Source of the DNA: Diphasiastrum complanatum
Taxonomy: Eukaryota > Streptophyta > Lycopodiopsida > Lycopodiales > Lycopodiaceae
Length of the DNA: 64,000 bases
Direction: 5' to 3'
Assembly: GCA_029204225.1 (NCBI GenBank)
Contig: CM055094.1
Location: 8,975,234-9,039,233 of the forward strand
The notes below the pieces were generated by a model, which did no database searches, was not told the DNA's origin, and saw only the letters and a program-made list of their open reading frames with translations. Below are positions 45,230-58,416 of this stretch, one piece after another (the first letter of the stretch is position 1; every line of letters starts with the position of its first letter). Both the position numbers and the translations under genes were made by a program.

Positions 45230-48200
45230 AAAAATCTGTCGTAAAGCGGTCTCCCATGAAAGAGGAGCAAGTCTTCTATATAGTGTGATGTCCTCAAAGT
45301 ATGCTTCATCATCACTATTAGATACTTTCACATTTTGCTCCATAGGAGTATCTACTCCTTCACTTTTCTAAGATAGAAGAAGCATATTTGGATTGACAAA
45401 TAAAACTTAATCTTTGCCTCTTGATACTTCTATTCCTAGTATAAAATGAAGAACACCAAGATCCACCATCTTAAACTCTTTAGACAATGCTATTTTGACT
45501 TCTTGTATACCATCATGATCATTTCCACTAAGGATAATGTCATCTAGATACAAAATAAGAATGATGACTTTACCATCATTAAATCGTAAGTATAAAGAAG
45601 GATCATAAGCACTTACAACAAAATTTATAGAGTTTAAGAAAGCATTCAACCTAGAGTACCAAGCTCTAGGTGCCTGCTTAAGCCCATAACGGCTTCTTAG
45701 CAACAAACATACTTTTTCTTCTTGATCTTCTTTGATGAAGCCCTCAGGTTTCTGCCTCATAGAGATCTCCTCTTTCAGATAAACATTTAGAAAGGCATTA
45801 GTCACATCAAGTTGAAATAGAGGCCAATTGAAAGTAGTTGCAAGAGAACTGATCAACCTTATGGAAACTATTTTAGCAACAAGAGCAAAAGTTTCATCAA
45901 AGTCTACTCCCTTGGTTTGCAAGAACCCTTTGCCACTTGCCTTGCCTTGTATTTGTTGATGCTTCCATCTTGGTTGTACTTCAATCTATAGATCCACTTT
46001 CACTTAAGTGGTCTTCTTCCATGAGGAAGATCCACAAGCTTCCATGTATGATTCTCCATAAGAGAATCATACTCCTTTTGCATGGCATCCCTCCATTCTT
46101 GTGACTCCATAACATCTTCAAAGCAACTCGGCTCATCAAACATAGATGTTAGAAAAGTATAAGAGGTAAGTGAATTAAGATCTTCCCTTTGTTCACCTTT
46201 GTCAACATAGGTGAGCCTTGATGGCTCGGCCTTCCTTCTTGTAGACCTTCTTGGAGCATTCGGGTCTTGAGGTGGATCCTCAAGATCTTGTTCACATGTA
46301 GGCTCTTCCTCAAATCTTGCAAGATCCTTGACATAAGATGGATTATAAGCACTTTCATTCAACTTGTAGTAGTTACCTTCATCAAATGTAACATCTCTAC
46401 TCACTAATTTTTTTTAGTGATAGGATTATAGACTCTATATCCCTTGCTATTTTCAACATAACCAGCAAAGATTCCCTTTACGGATGTAGGATCATCCTTC
46501 TTTCTTGTATCTAATGATTGAAAAACATATCAAGTAGATCCAAAGATTCTAAGATCTTTGCAATTTGGCTTTTTACCAAATAGAGCCTCATAAGATGTTA
46601 TGCCTCCAGTGGGCTTACATGGCAATCTATTACATAAATAAGTTGCATAAATAATAGCCTCTCCCAAAAAGACTTAGGTAGAGATGAATCTAGTCTTAAA
46701 GCCTTTGCACACTCACAAAGAGTTCTATTCATTCTCTTGGCTATACCATTTTGTTGAGGACTATAAGTACATGTAAGCTCTCTTTTAATACCATTGGATT
46801 TACAAAACTCTATCATCTTAGTGGAGATATACTCTCCACCATTATCACTCCTCAATACTTATTACTTTAGCTGCAAGTTGATTCTCAACTAGAGTTTTGA
46901 ACTTTACAAAAGACTCAAACACTTTACATTTGGAATCCAAAAGTTCAATCCAAGTGTATCTAGAGTAATCATCAATAAAAGATACATACATTAATGCACC
47001 TCCATTAGATTCTTGAGAAAAAGAGTGCACATCACTATGAATGAGATCTAATGCTTTAGTAGATCTAGTGGAAGAGTTAACAAAAGGTAGCTTGTGTGCC
47101 TTTCAGAGGCTACAAGTTTCACATCTTTTTCCACACTTTGAGAGTGTCTTTGGAAGGCCGAGAGCAAGATCATTGGTGCATAGCATCTTCATTGATTTGA
47201 AGTTGGGATGGCCCAACCTCTTATGCCAAAGATCCACTTGATTGAGCTCCTCCTTAGCCATGTTCACACTTCCAAGAAAAACATTAGCATCTAGCTTAAA
47301 AAGCCTTCCTTGCTTGAATCCCTTTCCAATGCAAGTATCATTCATCATTATGAACAAACACCTTTCTTAAAATGGACATCTAAACCATCATCCATCAATT
47401 GTCCTACACTTAAAAAATTCTTAGTGAGTGTAGGAACATAGAGTACATTTTGAAGATCTACTCTTTTGGAGGATCCAAGACTTAAGGGAATAGTTCCCAC
47501 TCCATCTGTTCTACATTCTTGATCACTTGCTGTTAGAATATACTTCTTACAACCTACAAAAGGTACAAGAGTTATGAAAAAATCTTTTGAAATGTCATGT
47601 GGGAGCTAGCCCTACTATCAATCCACCATGTGTCATTGGAGTAGCTCTTGGATGTTGATGTAGATGCCATCAAGGATGAATCCACTTCATCCTCCTCTTC
47701 CTCAAAGGTGAGGTTGCCTTGCTTGCTCTCTCCTTGTGCATTATTCTTCTTGTAGCACTTGGATGCAAAGTGGCCTTTCTTTCCACAAAAGAAGCCCTTT
47801 AGTTTGGCCTTGTTCTTCTTTCCACCTTTAGAGCTTGTTGTTTGATCATCACTCTTGGTCTCCTTTTGTTGGATCTTCTTCTTGGACTTTGCCTTGCCTT
47901 TGCTTGAGAAGCTGGCCTTCTCATCTCCATCATGTAACTTCAAGGAACCAATTCAAAGGATTCTACTCTCCTCGGCCACAAGCAAACTATGGAGCTTGTC
48001 AATAGAAGGTAGAGAATCTTGAATTGAAAATCTTTGTACTAGATTGGAGAACTCATCTCCAAGACCATTTAAGATGATTTGCACAAGCTCATCATCTTGA
48101 ATACTCTCACTTATGATGGAAAGTTCTTTATTGAGAGATTTTATTCTCAAGACATACTCTTGAGCACTCTCATCACTACCTCTAAAGCTTTGAAGAACTC

Positions 48201-48519
48201 TATTCCTTAGCATAAGCACTCTAGAGGTATTTTTGGATTCATAGATCCACTTTAAGGAGTTCCAAGCCTCCTTGGCTGAGTACAAGATGCAACTTCTTTT
48301 AGAAGTTCATTACTAACATTCATTTTAAGGCAATGTAATGCTAGCCTAGATCTTTTCTTGTAGATCTTGTCCTCCTTGAGGCTCGTCCTCTTCTCCAAGG
48401 ACAATATCATACAAATCTTGGAGTACTAGAAGTGACTCCATTCTTTCTTTCCATATTGAATAATTACTTGAATTTAGCCTCTCACTAGTTTCAAGTAGAT
48501 AGGCTCCAATTGAACCCAT
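45230..48519 (-). pseudogene. Ty1/copia gag-pol, same lineage as the intact element
   Basis: Gag starts near 48519 (MGSIGAYLLETSERLNSSNY) and resembles the gag of the intact element at 58417 throughout. The zinc knuckle reads GFFCGKKGHFASKC, with its first Cys lost. The protease reads WWIDSRASSHM, with the Gly of DSG changed to Arg. Pre-integrase, integrase (RSDNGGEY, PQQNGIAKR) and RT (CLLLRSRYGLKQAPRAWY, LYLDDIILSG) follow in several broken frames. The copy ends near 45230 just after RT, so RNase H and the 3' LTR are absent. It is useful as an outgroup for dating the intact copy. Confidence 0.88.
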
Positions 48520-49699
48520 ACCATGTCAAATTTCATAGAGATCCACACGTGTGAAATATAGTAGGGTACTATAATTGTATGAAAAAAAACTATATTTTAT
48601 GTTTTGGTTTATGTTTGATCAGTATCTCTTAGAGTTTGCATCTCATTTTATATGTAGATGCTGATTTTTCTACATTGGTAGGATTGTTGGCTTGCTCTCT
48701 TTGTAACCAAAGATCTGGGACATGGATTTGGATCTTGAATGATCTGAATTCCTTCACATTACACATGTTGGTCAATGGATCTCGATTGCGCAAATTTCTT
48801 TTTGTATATATGTACATATTCTTCAAGAAATAGGTAATATGTTTATTGGTTTTACATAAGCAATTAATATCCATGCTTTTCCAAGAAGTATATCCTCACC
48901 TCTTCTAAGCAAAAAAAAAATTCGACACACGCTCACACCCTCTCTATCAATTGCACAACATTTTTTACATCTATTTTTTTCTTCTCAATGACATATTCTT
49001 CTTATTCCAATACACACATAGTGTACTTACAAATTTGTACAATTTTTTTTTTGCATTGATCTGTTAGATGTTCAAATGACTGTTATATTCTACATTGTTT
49101 TTTCCTACTTGTCTTTCCACAATGTCCTGATGTGGGGAGAGACAAGGAGAAATTCTTGTGTTTCAAGAATCACGAATCAACTCCAAACATACTTCAACAA
49201 GTTCCTACAATAGTCACAATTAAAGAGAAAATCGGCAAAAAGTCCATCGCAGTCGACTGTAGACAGACGAAAACCACCGCAAGAGACCACATTAGTCGAG
49301 AACTGTTGACCGCAGACCACCGCAAAATAACCGAACTGGCCGAGAGCAACCACAAGCAGCCATAGATGACCGCCGAGCACCGCAAGATACTACGTTATCC
49401 GAGAGAAAATCAACCGAGATTCACACGTGGGATGCATAAATGCAAGATCACGTCAACCAACGGATACATTAGCCAAGAGCATCATCGATTGACCTACATA
49501 AGATAGTCGTTCACAAATGTACTTCTACCTCAAGAGTTTTTTTGTGTAACCAAGTGCTGGCTCTCTCCACTCTCTGACGATCTTGTGCATGCTGAATGTT
49601 CTAACACATACAATCAATCAATCTGATCACTACTCTGCTACTACGTTCATACTTGTTGACTGCACTTTGCAATTTCGCAGATCGAGAAAGCGCCTAACC
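48520..49699. other. Gap, probable LTR or leader remnants
   Basis: CCACACGTGTGAAATA near 48545 recalls the G-box palindrome of the intact element's LTR, so the first part is probably the leader or LTR of the minus-strand copia. The region 49130-49690 has CCGCAGACCACCGCA-like direct repeats and could be the LTR of the next element; no PBS is clear. Confidence 0.3.
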
Positions 49700-51730
49700 A
49701 TGACTACTGTTGTTGATTTTGAGTTTATAGTTGGAAGCGTCGTTCCTATAAGCGTAAGCCTAATGGATATGAAAGAAATGCAGTAGTGGTACGAGGAGCT
49801 ACAACCAGTGTTTCAAAGATTGGAGTTTAAGATCCCTCCGACCCACGGTTATTAGAGCAATTTCCTGATGACAATGGCGTATAATCGATATAACCCTATC
49901 CTGAAGGAGTTTTTATAAAATCTTTCAAGGAGTAGTAGCCACACATTCATAGTGCCTCTGGACACCAAAGACCTGATGGAGTTCGGGTTTCCAGAAGGAC
50001 CAATCAATATCACAAAGAAGCTGAAAGAGCTAGAGAGCACTCAACATCTCCAATTCCTGGATACCTTGGTGGACATGTACAAGAACAAGGATGGCTATCT
50101 ATTAGAGGCCATCAAGAGCAAGGAATTGGCAATAGCATGTGCATATCTGACCAAGTATACACACAAGCAAAAGTCGAAGGTAAAATGCATTCCTATGTTA
50201 GCTTTTCGTTGTTAGCAGAATCACCTGTTCAAAGAGTTGCACTCTACAGTTGGGCCAGCGTGATAGCAAATTTTCTGCATGAAGCATACCTTCACCACCT
50301 TCAGGTACATGCTTTTTGACATTACACAATTCCAGATCCAACGCCATGACCTAAAGGTAGTCTTATCACCTTTGGACAAGCAGCTTAGATGGATACAGAT
50401 CAGTCACAAATCTCCAAATCTCAATCACAAGCCACTGACTTCTACATCTAGAGTACCGCAGTCAAAGATACAATTGTATTGATAGCTGAGCCACAGATGC
50501 AGATGCCGAGGAAGAGCACCAAGCAAAAGGAGACCAAGCAGAAGTGACCACTGCAAAAGATAGTCAGATGCAGGATAATAAGGTAGCATTAGAAGAGGAG
50601 CATGTAGCAGCAGCAGCAACCGAGGAGAAAGTACGAGAGGTAAATCCGGCAATAGAGACAACTGAGCCGTTGCCAGTCTCTCACACCCATGCCATTATTA
50701 TCGATGTTGATCAGTTTGATTACTTTGATACTAATGATTTGTTAGAAAGCCTTGATAAAATTGTTTCTATAGGGGTTGTGCATATCAAAGAGGAGTGTAC
50801 TCCATTGAGCGGATCCCTAACTCAATCCATTATAGCTTCCATTCCCCTTCCCACAATACTTGTTCCTTATATAGTTACCAGCACTACCTCAGTTCCTGCT
50901 ATCACCACCTTACCATGAGATCCACAATTTTGCTTCCCACCCTCACATTACACACCTTCTCAATTCCCTTTGTTTAGAGATGTCAGTAACCTGTCGAAGA
51001 CTGCTAAACAAGCTCTTAAAAACCATGTCGAGATGTCCTTCCACTTGCATTGGTTGGTGAGTCAGAATGAAGAACTGACTGACCAATTAGCCGAGAAGAC
51101 TAAAGATCTAGAGGCTTGCCAAGCAGAGAAAAATATGAGCTGAGAACCCAAGAGGCCAAGGGGATCCAATGACAAATCCAAAAATTCCTGCAGCTACAAT
51201 ATCAGCTCAAGCAACAAGATGCACAAGCTTCTACTGAGCAACATTGGTTGACAACCCTAGCAGTCTGCCGACCCAAGTGAGACCCAAGGATATTGCTATA
51301 GTGCCACCACGTGGAGAGGCCATCCGAATGCAGAGGTATGTGGAACTGATTCAGAGGTATGAAGCCCACAAGGCCAATACCAAGATTTGTCAAGACCAAT
51401 ACAAGAAGAAGCTGCTTGAATCTCAGAGTCAAATCCAGAAGATGCAGCAGGATTTACAAAATGTCCTAGAATAGGTGAACTACCTCTAGAGCACTACATG
51501 CAAGGTACAAGCATGGCTAGCTCATCTAGAAAAGAAAGAAGGTCAAGATGGACACGACAAAGGAGGGTTGTCTGAGACCATGACCTGACTACCCCCCATG
51601 ATACGCCCGACGCTAATCCCATTCCTTCCCCATCCTGTTCATCCTTAACCGAATTTAGTGACTCATTTTTGATAACCAGCATTGTCTTGCAATCCATTCG
51701 CTCAATGGACTCATGAATCATTTTTATGTA
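49700..51730 (+). pseudogene. Unknown ORF with C-terminal coiled coil, decayed
   Basis: It starts MTTVVDFEFIVGSVVPIS at 49700. The text is protein-like but interrupted: a TAG at 49784-49786 directly after a Gln codon, further stops, and frameshifts after about 50215. Recognisable parts are FIVPLDTKDLMEFGFPEGP, a Thr/Pro-rich middle (50540-50918) and a C-terminal coiled coil (KTKDLEACQAEKN; QSQIQKMQQDLQNV near 51440). The plan of globular N-terminus, low-complexity linker and coiled coil is the same as in the ORF at 4760-6100. I see no known domain. It ends 200 bp before a copia LTR. It could be the extra ORF of a retroelement or a decayed plant-mobile-domain-like protein. Confidence 0.35.
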
Positions 51731-51943
51731 TATTAGTCTTTAGATAGAATAAGTTTCATTGATGATTAAAACATGGATGGTATGGCAAGGCTTGGACTTC
51801 CACCAAAGGATTAACTGAAGGACAACAACTGACAGTGAGACCAATTTGCAAGAGTAGGAGAACCAATCAATAACCGAAGAGCCCGGCTAAAAGAGTCAAA
51901 TTGATGTTGCAGAGGGACCTGCAACAAGGTTGGCGGAGGGCAA

Positions 51944-52981
51944 TGTTGGTAGATTCTCTACCAATATCACAATCAACCAAAGGAATATTTATGATGCCAG
52001 TTGATTCGAGTTCTTAAAGTAACTAGATTTGTAAGCTATAGACCCAACCATGACATCTTGTTGTGTAAGACCATGAGTTGAGGACAAACTAGTTAATTAC
52101 TTGAGAATCAGTTGGATGTGAGATGAGAGTGGAGAGCTAAACAACAATATTAGTTGTAGAAAATGAGAGCCAAGAAACAAAATGGTGGGTAAAAGAAAGA
52201 GAAGATAGAAAAGAGAAACACATGAAGTAGCTAGGGAGGACCAACACAACGAACACGACAAGAATTAGCGACGAGGCTAACGAGTCAAAGAGTTCATGAG
52301 TGGATGAGAGTGAGTTGATGATTGAGGAGCAGTGAGTAGAGAATGAGTAGTCTAGAGATCAGTCAGTGGATCAGAATCGGCCAATTTAGAGAAGGATAGC
52401 CGATTTGATGTGTTGATGATCAGACTAGTGACGAGCAGAGTTATTGTGTGAATGCGCATTTGTTACATAGAGTTTGTAAAGAAGTTATTGTCATTGGAAT
52501 GAGAATCCTTGGAAAACTTCTTATCAGTTCTGTGTATTGCATATAATTGTGTAATGAGTGTTTATGATATTCTGCTATTAAACTGAGATGAATTGTGAGT
52601 GTGAGTAAGAGTTTATTTGTTGTATATGCATGAGATTGTAGTTCTGAGATTATAAATCTGGTGTTTGTGAATGAAGAATTCGTAGGATGCATGATATAAG
52701 CGAGTAGATCTTATCTAAGTTAATACCCATGATGACAGGCTGGAAATGTGATGTTGAATACTTAGAAAAGTTTGTTGAACCATGCTTGCCATGTTCCACT
52801 TACTGTGGGAATGCTAATGAGTTGAAGTCTGTCTGAAACAAGAAATATTGTCGATTGTTTGAGTAAGAGTTATAGGTTGTTTGACCATTGAGTTCAAATT
52901 ACAAGCAGTGAGAGAGTAGATCATTCCAGCATTGGTAGCAGATTGATTAACCGAGAGAGAAGAGAGACAACAATACCGACA
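51944..52981 (+). repeat. Probable 5' LTR (1038 bp) of a copia element
   Basis: It starts TGTTGGTA and ends TACCGACA, so the tips are near-perfect inverted repeats with TG..CA. It is followed directly by TGATATCAAAGT, a changed PBS, and by a gag ATG at 53174. No 3' LTR is found. Confidence 0.55.
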
Positions 52982-53173
52982 TGATATCAAAGTTTATCTG
53001 ATTTTTAAGCGATTTTTCACAGAGCTAGTTTTATAGCCTGATAAGGCTTCTCACAAAACCTGATTCTATTAGCTGATAGAATAATTATTTTTTCTTGTTC
53101 TGTAAGTTGCATGAGATTTTCATTCTTAAGTCACTGATAGTCGTTACTATCACCTAGACTGACTATTATCCAC

Positions 53174-53930
53174 ATGGATTCCCAAGGGAAAGCCAATCCT
53201 ATCATGGACAAGCTTGATGGAGCCAATCACCATATGTGGAAATTTAAGATGAAAATTATGCTAATGGCTAAGAAGTTGTATGACTTTGTTACAGGTGTAG
53301 AGGCAAGACCCGAAGCCGACGACGCTGCAATCTCCCGATGGAAGCTGAATGCTTTTGTGCTGATCATCCTCAACATATCAGACACTCAAATTGGTCATGT
53401 GTTTGAAGCTTAGACCTCCAAGAAAGTCTGGGACATCTTGAGCACCTTGTATGAAGTGCATGATATAGCTTCTAAGCTACATCTCAAGAAGAAGTTTTAC
53501 TCCCTCACGATGACAAATGGTGATTCCCTGCAGAATCACATCAACTAGTTCAAGGACCTACTGAAGCAAATGGCAAGATCCTAGCCCTCAAAAAGAGGCA
53601 TGGATACTTGTACGGATTAAGTCATTGCTTTCTCTACCTTTAGTCAAACTCTTAGTACTTCTATTCAAATCAATAAAAGTTTACTTTGCCATTATAGACT
53701 TGGTCATTTGAATCATGCTTCTATATTACAAATGTCTAAAAAATCCATTGTTCTTGATCTTGACTATCTAGATAAGAAAGTCGAGTTACTTGTTTGTCAA
53801 GACAGTCGGTAAATAGACTAGGAAACCATTTAGACCAAGCCATCAGCATATTGCTATAGGATTATTAGATGTTGTACATACAAACATTTGTGGCCTAATG
53901 CAAAAATGGACTAACCACTTGCTATAAGTG
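53174..53930 (+). pseudogene. Copia gag joined to pre-integrase fragment
   Basis: Gag starts MDSQGKANPIMDKLDGANHH and is open for 79 codons (WKFKMKIMLMAKKLYD, VWDILSTLYEV after a TAG). Near 53650 it jumps to pre-integrase sequence (CHYRLGHLNHASILQMSKK) and a trace of the integrase start. The zinc knuckle and protease between them are deleted. It is related to the fragment at 18842-18960. Confidence 0.75.
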
Positions 53931-55552
<1,622 letters not shown>

Positions 55553-55633
55553 ATGGAAACGAAAGGTCAATCTTCTCAACTGCAAATTGCAAACGTGATT
55601 GCCTCACAAGAATCGGTTTCGTCTACCATTCAG
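55553..55633 (+). CDS. Candidate first exon of an unknown gene
   Basis: An ATG in good context (GAAATGG) opens 27 codons, METKGQSSQLQ and onward, ending CAG directly before GTAAGTAACG, a strong plant splice donor in phase 0. The composition is Gln/Ser-rich. I cannot identify the next exon. A possible acceptor, GGTGGCAG, lies at about 56521-56528, shortly before the copia insertion at 56590. This is a guess from signals only. Confidence 0.2.
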
Positions 55634-56584
55634 GTAAGTAACGCATGATTTTTACGTTTTTCGATTGATAAGGCTCAAAATGCAGGGTGACGGAGTAAGT
55701 AAACGACTACACTTGATAAAAATGTGAGAAAAAAAATAGTATGACTTGTAATCATAGTACGATAAATGTGTTTCCATTTCACGCAATTAATGCTAATATA
55801 TCAGTGCTTACTATAGGAACGATAATAACCCTACAACTTTTAACAGTCTTTTGACGATTTTCTAAACAAAGATTTGCGTAATTGTTGTAAGTTCTTTTAA
55901 GTACATGGATTTGTGCTAAGAATGTATACATTCATAAGGTCGGAATGGCATAGTATTGCCCCAGTCTTAGTATGAGTGTGCATTCACAAATTCCTACTTT
56001 CTCTTTTTGTACTTACAGTTTCTTGGGTAATGACAAAATCCGTATTATGGCTTAAAATCGTAAGAACGATAAGTTGGTTTGCGGACTCTTGCATAGCATG
56101 GATTTGCTCAAGAAGTCACGAGCACCGTACATTGTCTGTCTGCAAACAAGAGTGATGGGATGACATGGATTTGTCACAAAACTCATGTACTGGTCCAAAC
56201 TGCTTACACGCTCACATTTTGCTATGTTTTTTTATATGGCTTGTTTTCAGATGCGTATTGTCGTATTAATTAATGATATGGACCAAAGACCAGCAAACTG
56301 ATTAGTATGGTGGATGTCTTGATACGGTACCAATATGGTTTGGCCGATCATGTATAATAACTAATAGTAAGGGAAGATTGGACTGCAAAAAAGACATTAT
56401 TTTATATTGCAAGCTGATTAGTTGAGCTTAATTGAAAATGTACATGAATAACAACTGACATTCAGCATTGACACCTGTCTTCCTCACTGTGCTAACTTGT
56501 GCGGTTTTGTGTGGTGGGATGGTGGCAGGTACCAACTGGATGTCTTGAAATATGTTTTGCTTTACGATGCCTTTTTAGTACCGT
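55634..56584. other. Gap, possible intron
   Basis: AT-rich with no recognised coding sequence. If the exon call is right this would be intron, later hit by the copia insertion. Confidence 0.25.
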
Positions 56585-56589
56585 ATACT
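56585..56589. repeat. Target site duplication, left
   Basis: ATACT directly before the 5' LTR, repeated at 63021-63025. Confidence 0.95.
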
Positions 56590-57244
56590 TGTGAAAATTG
56601 TCAACATTTCCTAGCTAGTTTGAGGCCTAAATTGGCTAAAATTGTAAATAGTTTTGGTTCTGGAGTTTCACACGTGTGAACCAGGCCACAATGTTTTTAT
56701 TTACTGTATTTTTTCAGTATGATGAAGTGTCAAACTTCATACCCTTCAAAATGAGACCATTTTGATGTATTTTGGTCATATAAGCCATTTTTAGCTATTT
56801 TTCCTATATAGGGAATATCTAGGGTCAAGTACCTTCTAGAGAGAGGAGAGAGAGTCATCTTCCTCATCCATAAATAGTAGGGAAGTCGTGGAAAACAGGT
56901 TGGAGAAACCTTTTGTATGCTTCATTGAGATCAATAGATCATTGTCATTGTTTCTTCCTCCATTGAGAGCATTGTTGTGTGTATTGTCTTCAAGCTATTG
57001 TGTATGATCTTAGGTGCTTTCCAAAAGTGATAGGCTGATGTATTATGGACTGTATAATGCTATTTTGGGCCGCACTTGATGTTTATGGAAGTTTCCATTT
57101 GTGATAAATGCTTTTTGATCAAGTTCTTTGCATTCTAGGTAGCATAGAATGTGTTGCCAATTCCTAGCTTATGTAGTTTGGAGTGCAAGCATTCAAGCCA
57201 ATGATCTTGGAGTTTAGATCCACTTAGGATCTGTATTTTTCACA
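56590..57244 (+). repeat. 5' LTR, 655 bp
   Basis: It runs TGTGAAAATTG to TTTTTCACA, with 8-bp inverted tips TGTGAAAA/TTTTCACA. It contains the palindrome TTCACACGTGTGAA (a G-box) at 56667-56680 and TATA-like CTATATAGG near 56814, with CATAAATAG near 56870 as another option. Confidence 0.95.
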
Positions 57245-57256
57245 TGGTATCAGAGC
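57245..57256 (+). other. Primer binding site, initiator tRNA-Met type
   Basis: TGGTATCAGAGC follows the LTR directly, with no spacer. Confidence 0.95.
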
Positions 57257-58416
57257 TGGTTGGCTTCTATTTACAGTAAGTATTCCATTTTTGGTGATAT
57301 TTGGATGTTTGATCAAGTTCTAGCATGATTTTGCATTGCTTTGTTGATCAAATCTTACTAACCTTTGTTTTGTGAGTTGAACTTGTGGATCAAAAGCATA
57401 TTTCAGGTCTATTGAAGATCAGAGGCTGAAAAGAAACTATTTTGGATCAGATCATAACACCTAATCATTTGTGATTGTGAGGCTTGTGCATATTCAATAC
57501 TAACAATGTTCTTTTCAATCCTATTGTTGACAATCTCCATTCTTGGATGAACACTCTCCTTAAGTGGATGAAACTTCTCCTTAAGTGGATGACAAATGAT
57601 CTTTTGAGTGAGTTGTAATTCTCCTAAAGGCTGAGCAAAGCTCCCATTTGGATGAAAGATCCCCTTTTTTGGGTGAACATATTGTAAGCTCCATTGTGAA
57701 GAGCATATTGTAAAGATTGTCATCAATTTTGGCATAAATTTTGGTGTACTTTGTTGAGCATGTAAGTAACTCTCCTTATGTAATTTGATTGGAGCATTTG
57801 CTGGAAGGTGTTAACCATTATGCAAGTGTGTTTTCAGGTTCTTAACAGGTTGAGGAACATTCTCATGTGAAGTGATCTTAGATCTACATCTAAACACCAA
57901 GATTTGACAAGATAGTGAAGCTAGTCTTGTGATTCACTAAGTGTGCTCATTCATTCACCTCTAAATCTTGTATTTATCACTTGCTGGAGTTTATAAACTT
58001 TTAGAAGTGTGGTTTACATGTGGTTTTACAGGTTGAATCAATATCTTAGTGTGTTGATCATATGTTGATCAAGTTTGTTCATTACTAGGTAATCTTGGCA
58101 TCCTAGTTTTGGGTATTTTCTAAGAATGCAAGTAACTCTTCACACCATAACTTGATTTGGTCACTTGCTGGAAAGTTTGAGAGCTTAAGCAAGAGTGTGT
58201 TCAGGTTGGTTTGATTTTGTAATCCATTCTTAGTGTGTGCAAAGTGTTGCATGTGTTTCAATCTTCCTTTCTATGCTTGGAAACCATCTAGGTTCAAGAT
58301 AGAAGTGTTTTAGGGTCCTAAATCTTCATAGATCTCTTTATCTATCATTTGTTGAGAGAAAAGTGAGTGCTAAGTGCTTTAGGACAGAACCTAAAAGTTG
58401 AAGAAACATTAGAATC
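57257..58416 (+). other. Long leader with three 183-bp repeats
   Basis: This is the untranslated leader between PBS and ATG. TTGCTGGA followed by GTGT..CAGGTT blocks recurs at about 57798, 57981 and 58165. A 108-codon minus-strand frame at 57409-57735 is probably chance. The leader would carry the packaging and dimerisation signals. Confidence 0.7.

Noticed and set aside
57409-57735. 108-codon minus-strand frame in the leader of the intact copia
   Set aside because: Antisense, repeat-derived text with no family resemblance; it could be an antisense transcript but nothing supports it.
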